Counted from the first letter of the stretch, positions 1 through 10,785 are shown. The stretch is DNA of 64,000 nt from Rhabdophis nuchalis (GCA_039707465.1 CM077645.1:64129350-64193349); one strand, 5' to 3'. Notes: generated by a model from the letters alone, not told the origin. Numbers and translations are program-made.

Positions 1-1403
1 TCAAGCAGACAAATTCTAACATGAAGTATTTTCTTCACTCTTGATGAAACCAGTAGAGCCTAAAATTTATGAATACTCAGATATTCATTTTGCCTTGTAC
101 TTCGTGTAAAAAGAAAGTTTTATATATAATTAAAATTTTGTACTTAAAAAAAATCATGGTTATCCTTAGAATATATACTAATGAATTGTTTGAAGGTAAT
201 TCATTCAGTATCTCAATATCAAATTTATCTTGCAAAACAAAGATAAATAAGTAGTAGCAATTCGAAAACTCATTCCCCCTTAACACGTTATTTGCTATTC
301 AATTTATAAAACTTACAAGTAACATAAGACTCCTGTGAGGATCAAACTTGGAAAATGTTGATTGAGTGAAGACTGAACTTGCTGTGACTTAGGGTCATCT
401 CTAATTAGGCAGTCTGAGGCAGGCCCAGGCATAAAGTGATGATAACAGTGAACAGTAATGCCACTTAAGATAGTTCATTGTCCTTAGGTACTATCTTGTC
501 CTTTTACTCAGCTTACTGTTACTGAATGCAGAAAGAGTGTTTGAAATCACTTGAAGGCTATAAGTGTCTCTCTATCTAAATAATATGTGCTTAAGGAATG
601 AGCATGCCATTGAAGTGCTTTCAGTTCTACTGATTTAGACAAATAATCTGCAGAAGCTGTAGGACTAAAGGATGATGATGCAAGTACTCATATGGAGAGG
701 CAATAAGGTGCCATTTGCTCAAACTCTTAATTTTCCCAGGTTGAACAGAAAAAAATTGAAGACAGATTGTCATGTAATATGTTAAGCTTCTTACAGCAAT
801 TGGGAACTCTGATTAGCAAGATTCCTCACTTGGGTGTGATTATTCAGCTGCATTGGTCCATTCAAAGGGTGTAGGTTGGGGAGGACAATAGAAAAGTGGT
901 GGTAATTATGCTGTCTTTTGCTTCATCAAATATGAACATTGGTAAATTGGAACTGTAGATCAGGGAGGTCTACTGCTACTCTTATTCTATGCCTTCCATC
1001 CAGGTATGGGTTTTAAATAGGAAATGTATAAATTCAGGATCGTTGTTACATGCTATTATCATGGGGATGGGCCTTACTGAATATTGCAATCACAACACTC
1101 TCATCTTTTCTCATCCAAATTAACTTCCAGTTGGCTTCTGAGCTCATTTCAGGCTACCAAACAAAATTCAGACTCTTTACATATTATTTGCATTTAATGG
1201 AATACTCCTCCAATATTTATCTTGTGGTCAGCTTTCAATTCTACCAAGAATCGTGCTAATAAATATTTTTATTATCCCATCAACTTTCCTAATTGTTATG
1301 TATTCATATATGGTTATTGCTTTCTCATTCTCAGAAGTTTTAAAAATATATTAAACTAAGATCTGCTTCATAATTTTTCCCTGACAAAGCAAAGCAAAAC
1401 ACC
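1..1403. other. Unassigned AT-rich non-coding DNA
   Basis: I see no repeat family, RNA gene or convincing reading frame here. The open frames are under 75 codons and have no recognisable domain. Composition matches the repeat-poor background of the rest of the window. Confidence 0.6.
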
Positions 1404-1688
1404 CAGTGGTAGGATCCTCCCGGTTTAACAACCGGTTCGGTGATCACACAATTTGCTGCATGTGTGTGCGCAGTTTGAAGAAATCTTCACTTCCGGGTAT
1501 CTTCAGAGGAGTAACACAGCTGATTCACATTGCAATCTGCTCTGCCGCGCAAATCAGCTGAGAAGATAAAGGTAGGAAAATAGTGCAGGCAGGCGGGTGG
1601 GCCCATCTGATCGTCGGGGCGAAGTGGTTCGCTCCCAGCTGATTGTTGGAGCTACTGGTTCACCCAGACTGGTAGAATCCCACCCCTG
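1404..1688. mobile_element. hAT-type MITE, CAGTGGTGGG family
   Basis: A 285-bp non-autonomous DNA transposon. It starts with CAGTGGTAGGATCC and ends with GAATCCCACCCCTG, which are imperfect inverted termini. It is flanked by AAAACACC (1396-1403) and AAAACCCC (1689-1696), an 8-bp target duplication with one mismatch, as expected for hAT transposition. The interior is GC-richer than its surroundings and has no transposase frame. It belongs to the same family as the copies at 3.8, 11.9, 20.5, 38.4, 43.7 and 54.0 kb. Confidence 0.8.
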
Positions 1689-2350
1689 AAAACCCCCAAA
1701 TTCCGAATGCATCTTGAAAGATGCATATACATATCCGTTTAAAACTAACTAAAGTAAAAAAGGGAGAAAATATCTCCTCCTTATGTAGCACATTTTAAAT
1801 TATGGAGTAACTGGACACAGAATGTCGTTCAAGAAACAGTGTGTGGTGTGGTCTGCCAAAAAAAAAAAGGAATATATTTGGCAAACAGTACCCAGATGGC
1901 TTGAGAAAAAGAGTCATCTGAGATTTACTCAGTCTCAATTGTTATGGATCAATCTTGTATTACTTGCAAACATTGTATTGCAAGATGAGTATTTTCAAGG
2001 CAGAGATAAAATTTGGATAGGAATGATAAACTAGGTAATGTTTTAGCACAGTTTATGATGAGTCTAAGTAATCATGAAGATTAAGTTTGAAATTAATATT
2101 TGTTAACTATTTGTTGTATATTTCCATATGTAGAAAGCTTCTACCATAGTTGCTTCATGCATAGTTTTTGCCTGCTTGTTATAACAACTAGCATTTTTAT
2201 AAGATAGCATTCAGCCAAAGTATTATATTCTTACTTCTATATCATTTATTACTTTTACTTGATTCTATTTCCCATGAAATACATAACATAGTATACATCC
2301 TTTTGGAAACGTTGCTTTCAAAATGTCTAAACAATTGTTTCAACATTATG
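1689..2350. other. Unassigned non-coding DNA
   Basis: AT-rich sequence with no recognised repeat. A 70-codon open frame at 1822-2034 has no domain or signal and is most likely a chance frame. Confidence 0.55.
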
Positions 2351-3131
2351 CAGGTAGTGCTCAGCTTACAAATGTAATAGAGACTGCCAATTACATTTTA
2401 AAACCAAATAATTCATTAATGAGATCACATTAATTGAATGTGATCCCTCCCTGATTTACCTAATTCATTCTCTAATCGAATGCTCAGGCCATTAAGTGAA
2501 CATGAGGTATTTCAGGGTAGGAAAGACCCATGGAGGGTGGGGCTTAGTGCTTCTGACCAGCTACAGCCCTCTGACTCACCGAGATATCTCATGCTCCCCA
2601 CCACCATCGGGTCTCCCCAGGTACTTACAGTTTTGAAGAACCTGATGATCAAGCAAGCTTGTCCTCTCTAACTTTTTTGCCATGGTTTCTTTGCCTATAT
2701 TCTTGCAGGCTCCGGTCATATTTGCAAAACGTTTTTGGTGTGTAAAATGGAAGCCTGGAGTGGCACACACGCTCCTCTCGGCTTCTTTTCTTCATGCCAA
2801 AAGCTTTTTGCAAACATTACTGGAGCTTGCCGGGACACAGGCAAAGAAACCAAAACCCCATGGCAGAGAGGCTGAAAAGGATACAGCTAGCTAAATCTTT
2901 GCCAAGGTAAGTGAGGTTCCACAGGCCCAGTGCCGGTGGAGATCTGGCAGGAGGGAGGGGGAATAGGCAAGTTGAATGTTGCAGTGCCTCTGCAGTTGTT
3001 CATAATGGTGAATTACTGCCGTGGTACTGCAACATTCATAAACTCGGAACTGTGTTGTAAATACCTGGGAAGGGTGATGTTTTAACTTCCAAAGGTTGCT
3101 AAATGAACTGTTGTGACTCGAGGGTTACCTG
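2351..3131. mobile_element. Probable mariner-like MITE with internal inverted repeat
   Basis: The left end CAGGTAGTGCTCAGCTTACA and the right end, with CGAGGGTTACCTG, are imperfect inverted termini of the family CAGGTAGTCCTYGACTTA that recurs at 47.2, 53.3, 55.8 and 60.8 kb. The right flank is TA but the left flank is not, so the TA duplication is not intact. The interior holds an imperfect inverted repeat with arms at 2663-2736 and 2799-2871, each carrying a CCATGG..TTTCTTTGCC..TTTGCAAA pattern. The element is longer than its relatives and could be a composite of two elements. Confidence 0.5.
2663..2871. repeat. Imperfect inverted repeat, ~73-bp arms
   Basis: Left arm 2663-2736 and right arm 2799-2871 are imperfect reverse complements, separated by about 62 bp. 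The arms contain CATGGTTTCTTTGCC and its complement GGCAAAGAAAC..CCATGG. A consensus-like splice acceptor (AG at 2707-2708) and donor (AGGTAAGT at 2905-2912) flank a 198-bp segment, but the reading frame in it stops at 2894 and the segment lies inside the repeat. I therefore treat it as repeat rather than exon. Confidence 0.65.
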
Positions 3132-3289
3132 TATTTGGATGTATGTATGTATGATTATATGAGTATTTTATAAAACAACACATGGTTGTGATTTCTCAAG
3201 ATGAAAACCATAACTTTACTCAATTGATTAATTTAGGCATCAACTTTCTGTAAAAATGGCTCTGTTGCAGAAAGTGTTGCTACTAATAA

Positions 3290-3360
3290 TATTATTATAC
3301 CGAGTCCCTCTGTGAGGGACGTCGTTTCTAAAACAAACAAACAAATAAAATTGTGACACC
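3290..3360. repeat. Possible LINE 3' tail fragment
   Basis: A small hairpin (GTCCCTCTGTGAGGGAC) is followed by an A-rich AAACAAACAAACAAATAAA run. Hairpin plus simple tail is the usual 3' end of an L2/CR1-type LINE. The fragment is too short to place in a family. Confidence 0.3.
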
Positions 3361-3423
3361 AGGAATTACATTTCATGTTTCAATTCACAAGGATTTCCTA
3401 GCGTAAATGACTATGTAATTTTT

Positions 3424-3640
3424 TTTAAAACAAATTTTATTTCGAATTTATATACTGCCCTATTCTCCCAGATGGGACTCTGGGCGGTGCACAGAAAAGA
3501 TAAAACCCACAAGTACAACAATATAAAATGGTATTAAATAAACTCTGTGCTAAAATAATTTAAAATTATTAAAATTCAATTAAAATTACTTGTTAATCTA
3601 TCTATGTCAGGCCAGCCAGGTGGAAGAAATAAGTTTTAAG
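3424..3640 (-). mobile_element. L2/CR1-type LINE, 3' end only
   Basis: Read on the minus strand this is the 3' untranslated end of the LINE family also present at 41.1, 47.7, 52.2, 58.0 and 60.9 kb. It shows the conserved CCGCCC-loop-GGGCGG stem (here mutated, TGCCC..GGGCGG, 3457-3488), then an AAATTTATA/AAATAAAA tail at the left end. No coding part remains beyond a short stretch near 3610-3640. A 5'-truncated, decayed insertion. Confidence 0.75.
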
Positions 3641-3761
3641 TTTGAACATGTAATGTTTGAACCATTAAAAATATTGAGGGAAATAAACATAAGCCATACA
3701 ATAAAAAATAGTAATTATTAGAAAGATGTTCAATGATCAATTTAAAACAATGACTTATAAC

Positions 3762-4312
3762 CAGTGGTGAAATCTAAATATTTTCCCTATTAGTTCGGTG
3801 GGCATGGCTTGGTGGTGTGACTTGGTGGTCATGGTCATGTGACCGGCTGAGCTCAAAAACCAACTGCCATACTTTACACAAAAATAACACAAAAGCTACA
3901 CAACTGACTCACACACAATGCCGAAGCAGCTGGACTTCACACAAAATGGCCCCTGAAACAAGCAGGAGCCTCACAAAGTCACAGAGAGCTCAAAAATCAA
4001 TTATCACACTTTACAGAAAATTAACACAAAAGCTACATAACTGACTCCTACACAACTGACTCACACACAATGCAGAAGCAACTGGACTTCACACAAAATG
4101 GCCCCTGCAACAAGCAGGAACCTCACAGAGTCACAGTTAGGGCTAATAGGTAGTAAAAAAATGATTTTAAAAAGTAAAGAAAAAAGAAAAAGATTCTGAC
4201 ATTCCCCAGCACAGCTGATTGTCAAACAGTCAAACCTTTTTAAAAAAAAACAGGTTTTAAAGCATTTGTTACTACCAGTTCCAGCAAACCAGGCAGAACC
4301 AGTAGCATTTCC
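3762..4312. mobile_element. hAT-type MITE with internal ~140-bp duplication
   Basis: It starts with CAGTGGTGAAATC and is flanked by CTTATAAC at 3754-3761 and again at 4313-4320, a perfect 8-bp target duplication. The right terminus has decayed. The interior has two adjacent copies of a segment beginning GAGCTCAAAAA (about 3847-3985 and 3986-4137), both carrying ACACAAAAGCTACA and CTTCACACAAAATGGCCCCTG. The duplication keeps a 75-codon frame open at 3817-4044, which has no protein character. Confidence 0.75.
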
Positions 4313-4433
4313 CTTATAACTTATAACTCATAGATTGTAAAAGATAATAATTTTAGTATTCAATAAAATGACTGCCTTAAATGAATGCTTTTGGTATATG
4401 ATAAAACAGTTTCAACAATGGAATCTATATATT

Positions 4434-4490
4434 AATAATAATAATAATAATCTTTATTGTCATTGTAAAAATTATATTCTGGGTAAGTGA
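4434..4490 (-). repeat. ATT-repeat tail of an interspersed element
   Basis: An (AAT)n run is followed by ATCTTTATTGTCATTGTAA. The reverse complement of that phrase (ATGACAATAAAGATTATTAT) occurs at 30464-30493, so both are tails of the same element in opposite orientation. The phrase resembles the 3' tail of a non-LTR element; I cannot name the family. Confidence 0.5.
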
Positions 4491-5306
4491 ACAAATATCT
4501 AAATAAAAATTTAATAGGCATAAAATCGCATTTCCGTCCTTGTAGTGGGTGCACAAATGTTACGATTTTTAACTATAGTAATAGAGAGAACATTAGAATA
4601 TTGAATCAAAATGTTGACCTCTCTCAATTTGCAGGACCTGTGATGCCTCTTCATATATATTGGAGTGTATGAACACACTTCCCTTCCACTCTTTTTCAAT
4701 CCACCAGAGTTAAAGGGTGAACTGGTGCGAATGCTTAAAGCAACACAGCTCAGTCTGAGCTGACAGGCTGGGCCTCCTTGGCTTGAGAAAGTTACTTGGC
4801 CGCCCAATGTAATTAATTTTAAGGGCACCTTGGAGGAAACCCTATCAATTGTGTGATTTCATGCTGATTTGTTTTCTCAGTGGGAGCTGCTGTTTCTTAT
4901 TGGGTGGCTGAATGTGAGATAAGCAAATTCATGTCACTAGCGAAAGAGAGGGGAACTTCAAGGCATAACTAAAGTTAAGGGGAAACAGCAGAGCATCTCT
5001 GCAGAAGGGATTTTCAGTCAAAGGGGGAATCTGGACTGAATTTGAGTGGCACAGTGTGACCCACAGGAACCTTAAGTCAAATCAACAACAGTTAAATTGA
5101 ATTTCACACTCACGGTGCATCTGCTAAACTTTTGAATGCACTTTCGTATGACACTATTATTCAACCCACGACAGAGCACTGATGCCTTCTTCCTGAGACC
5201 AGAAGCAAACATTAATACAGGTTCATCCTGTCTCATTTCCAGCTCCCCCTGCTCTCTCCCCCCTTGGTAATCCTAATGCAAGGCCAAAAAGCATTGCCAT
5301 TTAGGG
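4491..5306. other. Unassigned non-coding DNA
   Basis: No repeat family recognised. A 105-codon minus-strand frame (4511-4828) is not supported by motif or splice context. Confidence 0.5.
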
Positions 5307-5418
5307 CAGGGGTTCCCCAACCTTTGCAACTTTAAGTCTGAAGGACTTCAGCTCCCAGAATTCTCCAGCCTTTGCTGAAGTCCTTCAGACTTAAAGTTGC
5401 AAAGGTTGGGGACCCCTG
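5307..5418. mobile_element. hAT-type MITE, CAGGGGTC family
   Basis: A 112-bp element beginning CAGGGGTTCCCCAACC and ending GGTTGGGGACCCCTG. The two halves fold on each other over most of their length. It is flanked by a perfect 8-bp duplication ATTTAGGG (5299-5306 and 5419-5426), which fixes the boundaries and the hAT mechanism. It has no coding capacity. Confidence 0.9.
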
Positions 5419-5639
5419 ATTTAGGGGTACTCTGGGGTAAGATGAATTTTGGAAATTTGGGGAAAAGTTAATGGAACATTATTTGCTAGTACATTGAATT
5501 ATGGAAAGTTGTTATGGAAGAATCTGAGTCGGAATTAACTGGCAAATTGGATATGCTACTCCAAATGCAACTTAATCAGTGTAGAAAGCTGTAATGAAAC
5601 TATTATCTCCTATAATCTCTGTGCACTGCTTTTATTAAA

Positions 5640-6010
5640 GAGCATATGATTGCATTGACCTTTTTAGCTACTACATCACATTGCTTGCTTATATCCAGCT
5701 GGCTTGTTTATGTCCACCATTAGCATCCTACATTTTTCCTTAATGTGCTGCTGCCAAGCCAGGCCTCCCTATTCCCATATTTTTGCATTTTATTTATTCT
5801 ATCTTGTTGTAGGACTTTATACTTGTCATAGTTGAACAACATCCTGGTGCAATTTTCAAGTACAATTCTGAATTGTGTCTTTTTTCCCTTTATAGGTTTT
5901 ATCTCTATCAATTCTTCTTCTTTTTTTTTGTCCTTTGCAAACTTTCATTCCATTCTGTAGGTTTTTGTAAAGATGCTAAATAGCATTGACTGTAGGATGA
6001 AACTCTGGGA
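5640..6010 (-). mobile_element. CR1 LINE relic (reverse transcriptase fragment)
   Basis: On the minus strand the sequence reads as a decayed part of a CR1 ORF2. A 63-codon frame (5720-5911) keeps the DKYKVL..NKMQK stretch and the following SLAW/QH-type region characteristic of CR1 reverse transcriptases in amniotes. The upstream part near 5950-6010 corresponds to the LFNIF region, but the catalytic ADD segment appears deleted. The relic is old and cannot be mobile. Confidence 0.75.
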
Positions 6011-6382
6011 GAGAGAGGTGAATTAAGAGAGTTTGAATTAAACCAATTCAAAATTATTTACTAATAACCCTTGGATGAAACATCCACCAGATCATAGGAT
6101 TATCTAGTTTACATTTAGCCACTTTGGTCACAAAGCTATGGTAAAAATTATTATAATTTTTTACATTTATTATAATGTAAAATGTGCATGAAGTCAGTTA
6201 CAAGGCCTTAGTCCAGTTATTTTCTCTCAGGTGGGGGGCGGATGCAATGGCAAATCAGTTCTCAATGGCAGGACACCAAATTCTTTCACGATAGAAAATC
6301 TGCAGTTACTAGCAATTTAAACAATTTTTGCAGAGATGAGTGCTACTCTCAGGCAACAACTTCATCTATTGTCACTCTAAAG
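6011..6382. other. Unassigned non-coding DNA
   Basis: AT-rich sequence with a short GGTGGGGGGCGG run. Nothing else recognised. Confidence 0.5.
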
Positions 6383-6474
6383 CAGGGGTCTCCAACCTTT
6401 GCAACTTTAAGTTCTGGAGAATTCTGGGAGCTGAAGTCCTTCAGACTTAAAGTTGCAAAGGTTGGAGACCCCTG
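6383..6474. mobile_element. hAT-type MITE, CAGGGGTC family (92 bp)
   Basis: Begins CAGGGGTCTCCAACC and ends GGTTGGAGACCCCTG. The flanks CTCTAAAG (6375-6382) and CTTTAGAG (6475-6482) agree at six of eight positions and are also exact reverse complements, so the palindrome extends into the target duplication. It is a shorter relative of the copy at 5307. Confidence 0.85.
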
Positions 6475-8234
6475 CTTTAGAGTATTTTATTGGGGCTAGA
6501 GGAAGAGGGGCATTGAATGCCCCACATGTTGCGTGCTAAAGCCTGAAAGAAAAGTAATTCAAATGGTTTGCTTAATATACATTATTTATTAATTGAGCAG
6601 TTCTGACACTGTGGTTATAGATCCATTCTCTTCAACTTGCCATCTTTAGAGATAAAGACGTACACCTTATGGAAAAAACTTACTTCTGTTTTATCCTGTT
6701 GGCCTCTTGTTTCCCCCCCTCACCCAAGTATTAATGCTAAGATGCTACAGATGCCGAATATATGTATGTCTTTTCTGGAATTATTTGTTAGTGCCTTGGT
6801 TATTTGCTTGTGGGAGTTTTTTGTGCTCACAAAAAAATTGATGGATTAGGAATTTTATTGGGGTTTTGGGGGGATAATTCACCACCCAGATTTACGTAGT
6901 TAAGATGAGTTGGCTATGAACATTTTCAAAAATAAATAAATGATAGCTGGAATACTATCATTTCTAATCCAGAAAACAGGCACAGAGCAAATTTAGTTTG
7001 TAAGTATGTCAGGTCATATGGTATTACTTTACTAAGAGTCATTACACATTTATTTTGGAAGTTTTCAGGCAAGTCATTGCTTGACTGCCTTCAAGATTGC
7101 TGTGAATATGAATGTTAGTTATGTTGGCTCATTTAAGCTGGCATAGAACTGTCATAAATATTTGATTTGATTTGATAGTTCCTCAAAAATAACTGTAGCT
7201 ACATGGTATTGCAATCAAAGACGAAGTAACATTCTTACTCTCAACATTGTCACTTGAAATTGACAAAGGAGAAAAGGATGTAGGGACTTAGGCAGTTGAT
7301 ATCTAGTCGTTATTTTAAGAAGTCAACAACAGAGAGGTTCCTATGCACCCTGATCCCCGACTGTGGACTTGCATGCAACTGACACTCTACTCCTACCAGC
7401 AAAGTGCTCCTTTGTTGTACAACGAAATAGCTTCTGTGAACTTCTTGAGGAAAAGAAAGAGCAAGGATTAAAATGTAAGAAATGATGTGGTTATCAAGAA
7501 ATGGAAAACAATGAGTATCACTTGAGGGGTTATTTATTCTAGATGGCTTTCCAGACTGGATGGGTCCCAGGTGGCCTACATATTACACATTTCTTGTTCT
7601 TTAAAGTTTGCTGTTTGGATCTTAGAACTTTAAAGTAAGAGCCGAGGGTCAGTTTGCAATAGAAGGCATCTTTTTTTAAGGCAAATGTTAGGAAATATAA
7701 AACATTATTTAGTTTCTCTTTTTCCATTCTCCCGCTACCAAGGAGTATTATGAGACAGACCCCTTTATTTATTTGTGCACAATAATATATAATGCAGTGC
7801 TTATGTTCTCAGTTCAGTCAGACTTTTCAATAAAGTTCAAACATCCTAATTAAATTAGTATGGATTTAGCAATGAACTAACAATGACCTTTTTCCCTTAA
7901 ACCCTGTCTCCTTGAAGCAGTTGTACATCTTACTGCCCACTTTAGGTTACAAGTGGAACTCAAGTTGGGTGTTCCAATGTAACCTCTTATTTCTTGGCTC
8001 CTTGCTTCTAGAGCTTCTTGTTTTCTGGAGTACGAAATGTGACACTTCGTCTGGAAACATTTCCAATGAATTGGAGTCTCTAACAACTGAGAATTGGAAA
8101 ATGGGATTCGATATGCATTGCTTGAAGTTAAGTTTGGCCATCTTTCCCTTTCTTTCCTATGTTTATTGTTCCATGTTATTTACGTACTTTTTTTCCCTAT
8201 GCAATGCTTTAAAGTGCAACAGATCAAAGTTGCC
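6475..8234. other. Unassigned non-coding DNA
   Basis: Repeat-poor AT-rich sequence. Open frames at 6637-6849 and 7912-8253 lack domains and overlap frames on the other strand. Confidence 0.5.
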
Positions 8235-8287
8235 GATCAAAATGACTCAGTAAATCAAAATGCAGCAGATCAAAATGACTCAGTAAA
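8235..8287. repeat. Short tandem duplication, period 33, with two AP-1-like sites
   Basis: A 20-bp phrase beginning GATCAAAATGACTCAG occurs at 8235-8254 and 8268-8287, 33 bp apart. Each copy contains the palindrome-like TGACTCA (8243-8249 and 8276-8282), the consensus of AP-1 binding sites. Functional meaning is unknown. Confidence 0.7.
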
Positions 8288-8288
8288 A

Positions 8289-9356
8289 TGTGTCAATTTC
8301 ATACTAGCTAATGCAGCTGAGCAGCAAAAATCTGAAGAACAACGAAGTCACAGGGAACAACTACAGACACTCCAAACCTGTGCTGCAGTCTGGGGGTTCT
8401 CTGGTTTTCTGCAATTTAAATATGAGAGCCCTAACTTTACTCTCCACCCATCATTTCAGCATTTAATCAAATACTTTTTCCTCTTCTGGAAGGAAAACAT
8501 AGACATCAATGATGGGGTCAGCGTGCAAACGGAAAGAAAGAGAAAAGTTAATTTTACATTCTTTTTTTTTTTGTCTAATGCATTACTGAAGGAACAAGCT
8601 GAAGGTTAAAAAGCTATATGAGTGCACATGAAAAAGGAAGATAATTTAAGTAAGAGACCGGATAGTAGCAGCAGAAGACAAAACATTACTCCCTCATTCC
8701 ACCCCCACACACGCTGATACTACAAGAGTAGATAGAAATTAGGGATAGATATATTTTCTCATCTACAGTCATAATACAGTAGAGGCAGTTTTCCCATCAT
8801 TCACTTGGGTGCACTTTGCTCAGCCCTAAAGTGCTGTCACTAGAGAAAGTTTCATTGCTTGCACCTGCTAAAACATTTGAGGTATTTGAGAGGCAGTGAA
8901 ACACATTTGCTTTTCATTTTATCTGACGTGGAAAATCTTTGAAGTGTTCAATTGTAGTTCAGGAAAGATTTCTGTCTCTTAATCATTTACTTGTAGGCCA
9001 CATTCTCCACTGGTAGCCTGTCAAGCAGAAAACGAGTTTAGTCCAGTTTTATTAAAGTGCCACATGCCAAGTTAGTGGTTATTAAAGATGTTTTAATGTT
9101 TGAGTTATGTAATTTATAAGGATATACTTCATCGATTAATATTTTGCACTGCATTTGCTGAAACTATCATGTTTATTTTAAACAAACTATTACATACATA
9201 AAATAATATCAATATATCTACACACCAATACTGACACCCCTAGAATGATTTTAAAGTTTTTACTCTTCAATAAAATGTAGATACTATAATGTAGATTTAG
9301 GAAAGGAACTATTTTTGACCTTGTCTTGATACCAATTTTCCTTGAAGCAGAGTGCA
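8289..9356. other. Unassigned non-coding DNA
   Basis: It carries the 3' part of the longest open frame outside a recognised transposon, 8094-8609 (+, 171 codons). That frame has no conserved domain I recognise, includes the duplicated AP-1-like phrase and has a poly-T-coded phenylalanine run, so I do not call a gene. Confidence 0.45.
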
Positions 9357-9546
9357 TCCATTGTGGACTTCAACTCTTAGAACAGGGGTCCTCAATCTTT
9401 GCAACTTTAAGTCTGAAGGACTTCAGACTTAAAGTTGCAAAGGTTGGGGACCCCTGTCTTAGAATACCTCAGCTAGTTTTGCTGGGTGAGGAATTCTGGA
9501 AGTTGAAGTCTATAAGTCTTCAAGTGGCCAAGGTTGGAGACCCCTA
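9357..9546. mobile_element. Decayed hAT MITE, host of a nested MITE
   Basis: The left remnant has TTGTGGACTTCAACTC and the right half has GAATTCTGG..GTTGAAGTC..AAGTCTT ending GGTTGGAGACCCCTA. These are the body and right terminus of the CAGGGGTC hAT family. The left terminus is lost. The middle is interrupted by a younger copy at 9383-9456, so this is the older layer. Confidence 0.75.
9383..9456. mobile_element. Young 74-bp hAT MITE nested in an older one
   Basis: Starts CAGGGGTCCTCAATC and ends GGTTGGGGACCCCTG, with perfect 8-bp duplications TCTTAGAA at 9375-9382 and 9457-9464. It sits inside the body of a related MITE. At 74 bp it is almost only two inverted ends around a short centre. Confidence 0.9.
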
Positions 9547-9734
9547 TGATAAGATATTATCATTGGAGGAGCAGGGACAGAGTTGTTAGAATATAGTTTT
9601 CAAGAAAAATTTTAAATTAAGTACATAAACTGTTGGATGCTTAATGCACTTATTCTTGAACATTTACAGACATTTGGCACTGGCGCTGAATTCAGTTACA
9701 TACAATGGAACTCAAGGAACCCAATCCTATTCTG

Positions 9735-9920
9735 AAAGGTGTTTTTCAAAAGAACTGGACTGGGGTTTTTTTTCCATGAGGAAAAAAGTTGTTTCGTTTC
9801 TCATCCAAGAAGCTTCATCAGATATGAAGTTTCGTGGATGAGAAGTGAACTATCTTCTTTTTCCTCAGGGAAAAAAAACAGTCTCTAGTTGCCTTTTGAA
9901 AAAGCACCTTTGAGACAGCT
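9735..9920. repeat. Imperfect inverted repeat, ~85-bp arms
   Basis: The left arm has GGTGTTTTTCAAAAG, a T-run, ATGAGGAAAAAAG and TTTCTCATCC. The right arm repeats these as reverse complements: GGATGAGAAG, CTTTTTCCTCA, an A-run and CTTTTGAAAAAGCACC. Near the centre is AAGCTTCATCAGAT/ATGAAG. The GGATGAGAAGTGAA phrase recalls inverted ends seen in some Penelope-like or unclassified reptile repeats, but I cannot assign it. Confidence 0.7.
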
Positions 9921-9955
9921 ATGAGAATCTCCAGAGATATTTAGTCACTCTGATT

Positions 9956-10417
9956 CTGTGCTATGAAGAAAACCCAGTACATCACTTTAAAAAAACTTCT
10001 GAATAACTGACCCAGGCAATATATTAAAATCACTCTTTGGTATATCGTTGCTATTCTAATATAGATCTTCTTATTCTTGATTCCTAATCATAACATAATC
10101 TTACTAGAGCGCTACAAAGGACCCCTTCAGATGCCCACAGAAAAGATTTTAACCAAAAAACATGTAAAATTCTTTATATTATTGTAAAGATAACTGAAAA
10201 TTAGTAGAGCTGTAATCCAACAAATTTATAAAATGCCATATTGGGGACATCTGAAATAAAATCATTATTTACTAATTTCAGAGTGGGAAGTAACATACGC
10301 TGGATAAATTTATATAGACTTCTAAAATTAAAGCATGAACAATATCTAATTTTTTAAAAGAATTTATAAGCTGATTTTCATGAAAAATGTTTTTAAGATG
10401 GTTGGCATAATCAAAGC
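9956..10417. other. Unassigned non-coding DNA
   Basis: AT-rich, with no recognised repeat or frame. Confidence 0.5.
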
Positions 10418-10455
10418 ATGCATATATATATATGTGAGTATGTGTGTGTGTTAGT
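10418..10455. repeat. (TA)n/(TG)n microsatellite
   Basis: A short TATATATATA run passes into TGTGTGTGTG. On the minus strand it is the (CA)n tail of the adjacent SINE. Confidence 0.75.
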
Positions 10456-10614
10456 TTTATGAGCTGATCAATAAATAAATCAGAGAGACTAGTATAGATC
10501 TATTTCAAGCTTTTTAGCTCTCATCAGCTAGCCATACCCTTACTGGGATTCGAAATGGGGCTGTATTGCATATCAGGCAAGAGCCTTTAGCCATTCAGCC
10601 AGCCAGGCTCTCCC
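10456..10614 (-). mobile_element. tRNA-derived SINE
   Basis: Read on the minus strand from 10614, it opens with GGGAGAGCCTGGCTGGCTGA, which contains an A-box-like TGGCTGAATGGC, followed about 35 bp later by a B-box-like TTTCGAATCCC (complement of 10547-10557). The body continues through TAGCTGATGAGAGCT to GACTTATTTATTGATCAGCT-like sequence and then the (CA)n tail. Head, two internal promoter boxes and tail are the standard layout of a tRNA SINE. The tail unit recurs twice just downstream. Confidence 0.7.
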
Positions 10615-10785
10615 ATTGCATCAGCTGAGACAGGAAGATTAGTATCTATAATTGTTCCACAACACCCTGTTAGGGCCCCAATTAAGGGAGGAGACATACT
10701 GTTTCCTTTTCTGCCTTTCGGCTCATCACCAGAGACTATCTAGACAGAAAGCCATGAGTTCCATTGTGTCATTTTTTTGTGTGTG

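Noticed and set aside
2682..2906. Possible exon with good splice signals
   Set aside because: Lies inside an inverted-repeat transposon, and the frame stops at 2894, before the donor.
8094..8609. 171-codon open frame, possible gene
   Set aside because: No start context, domain, splice sites or repeats of known proteins; low-complexity phenylalanine run; most likely chance.
10589..10614. Possible tRNA gene on the minus strand
   Set aside because: A and B boxes are present but the acceptor stem and the rest of the fold are not; it is the head of a SINE.
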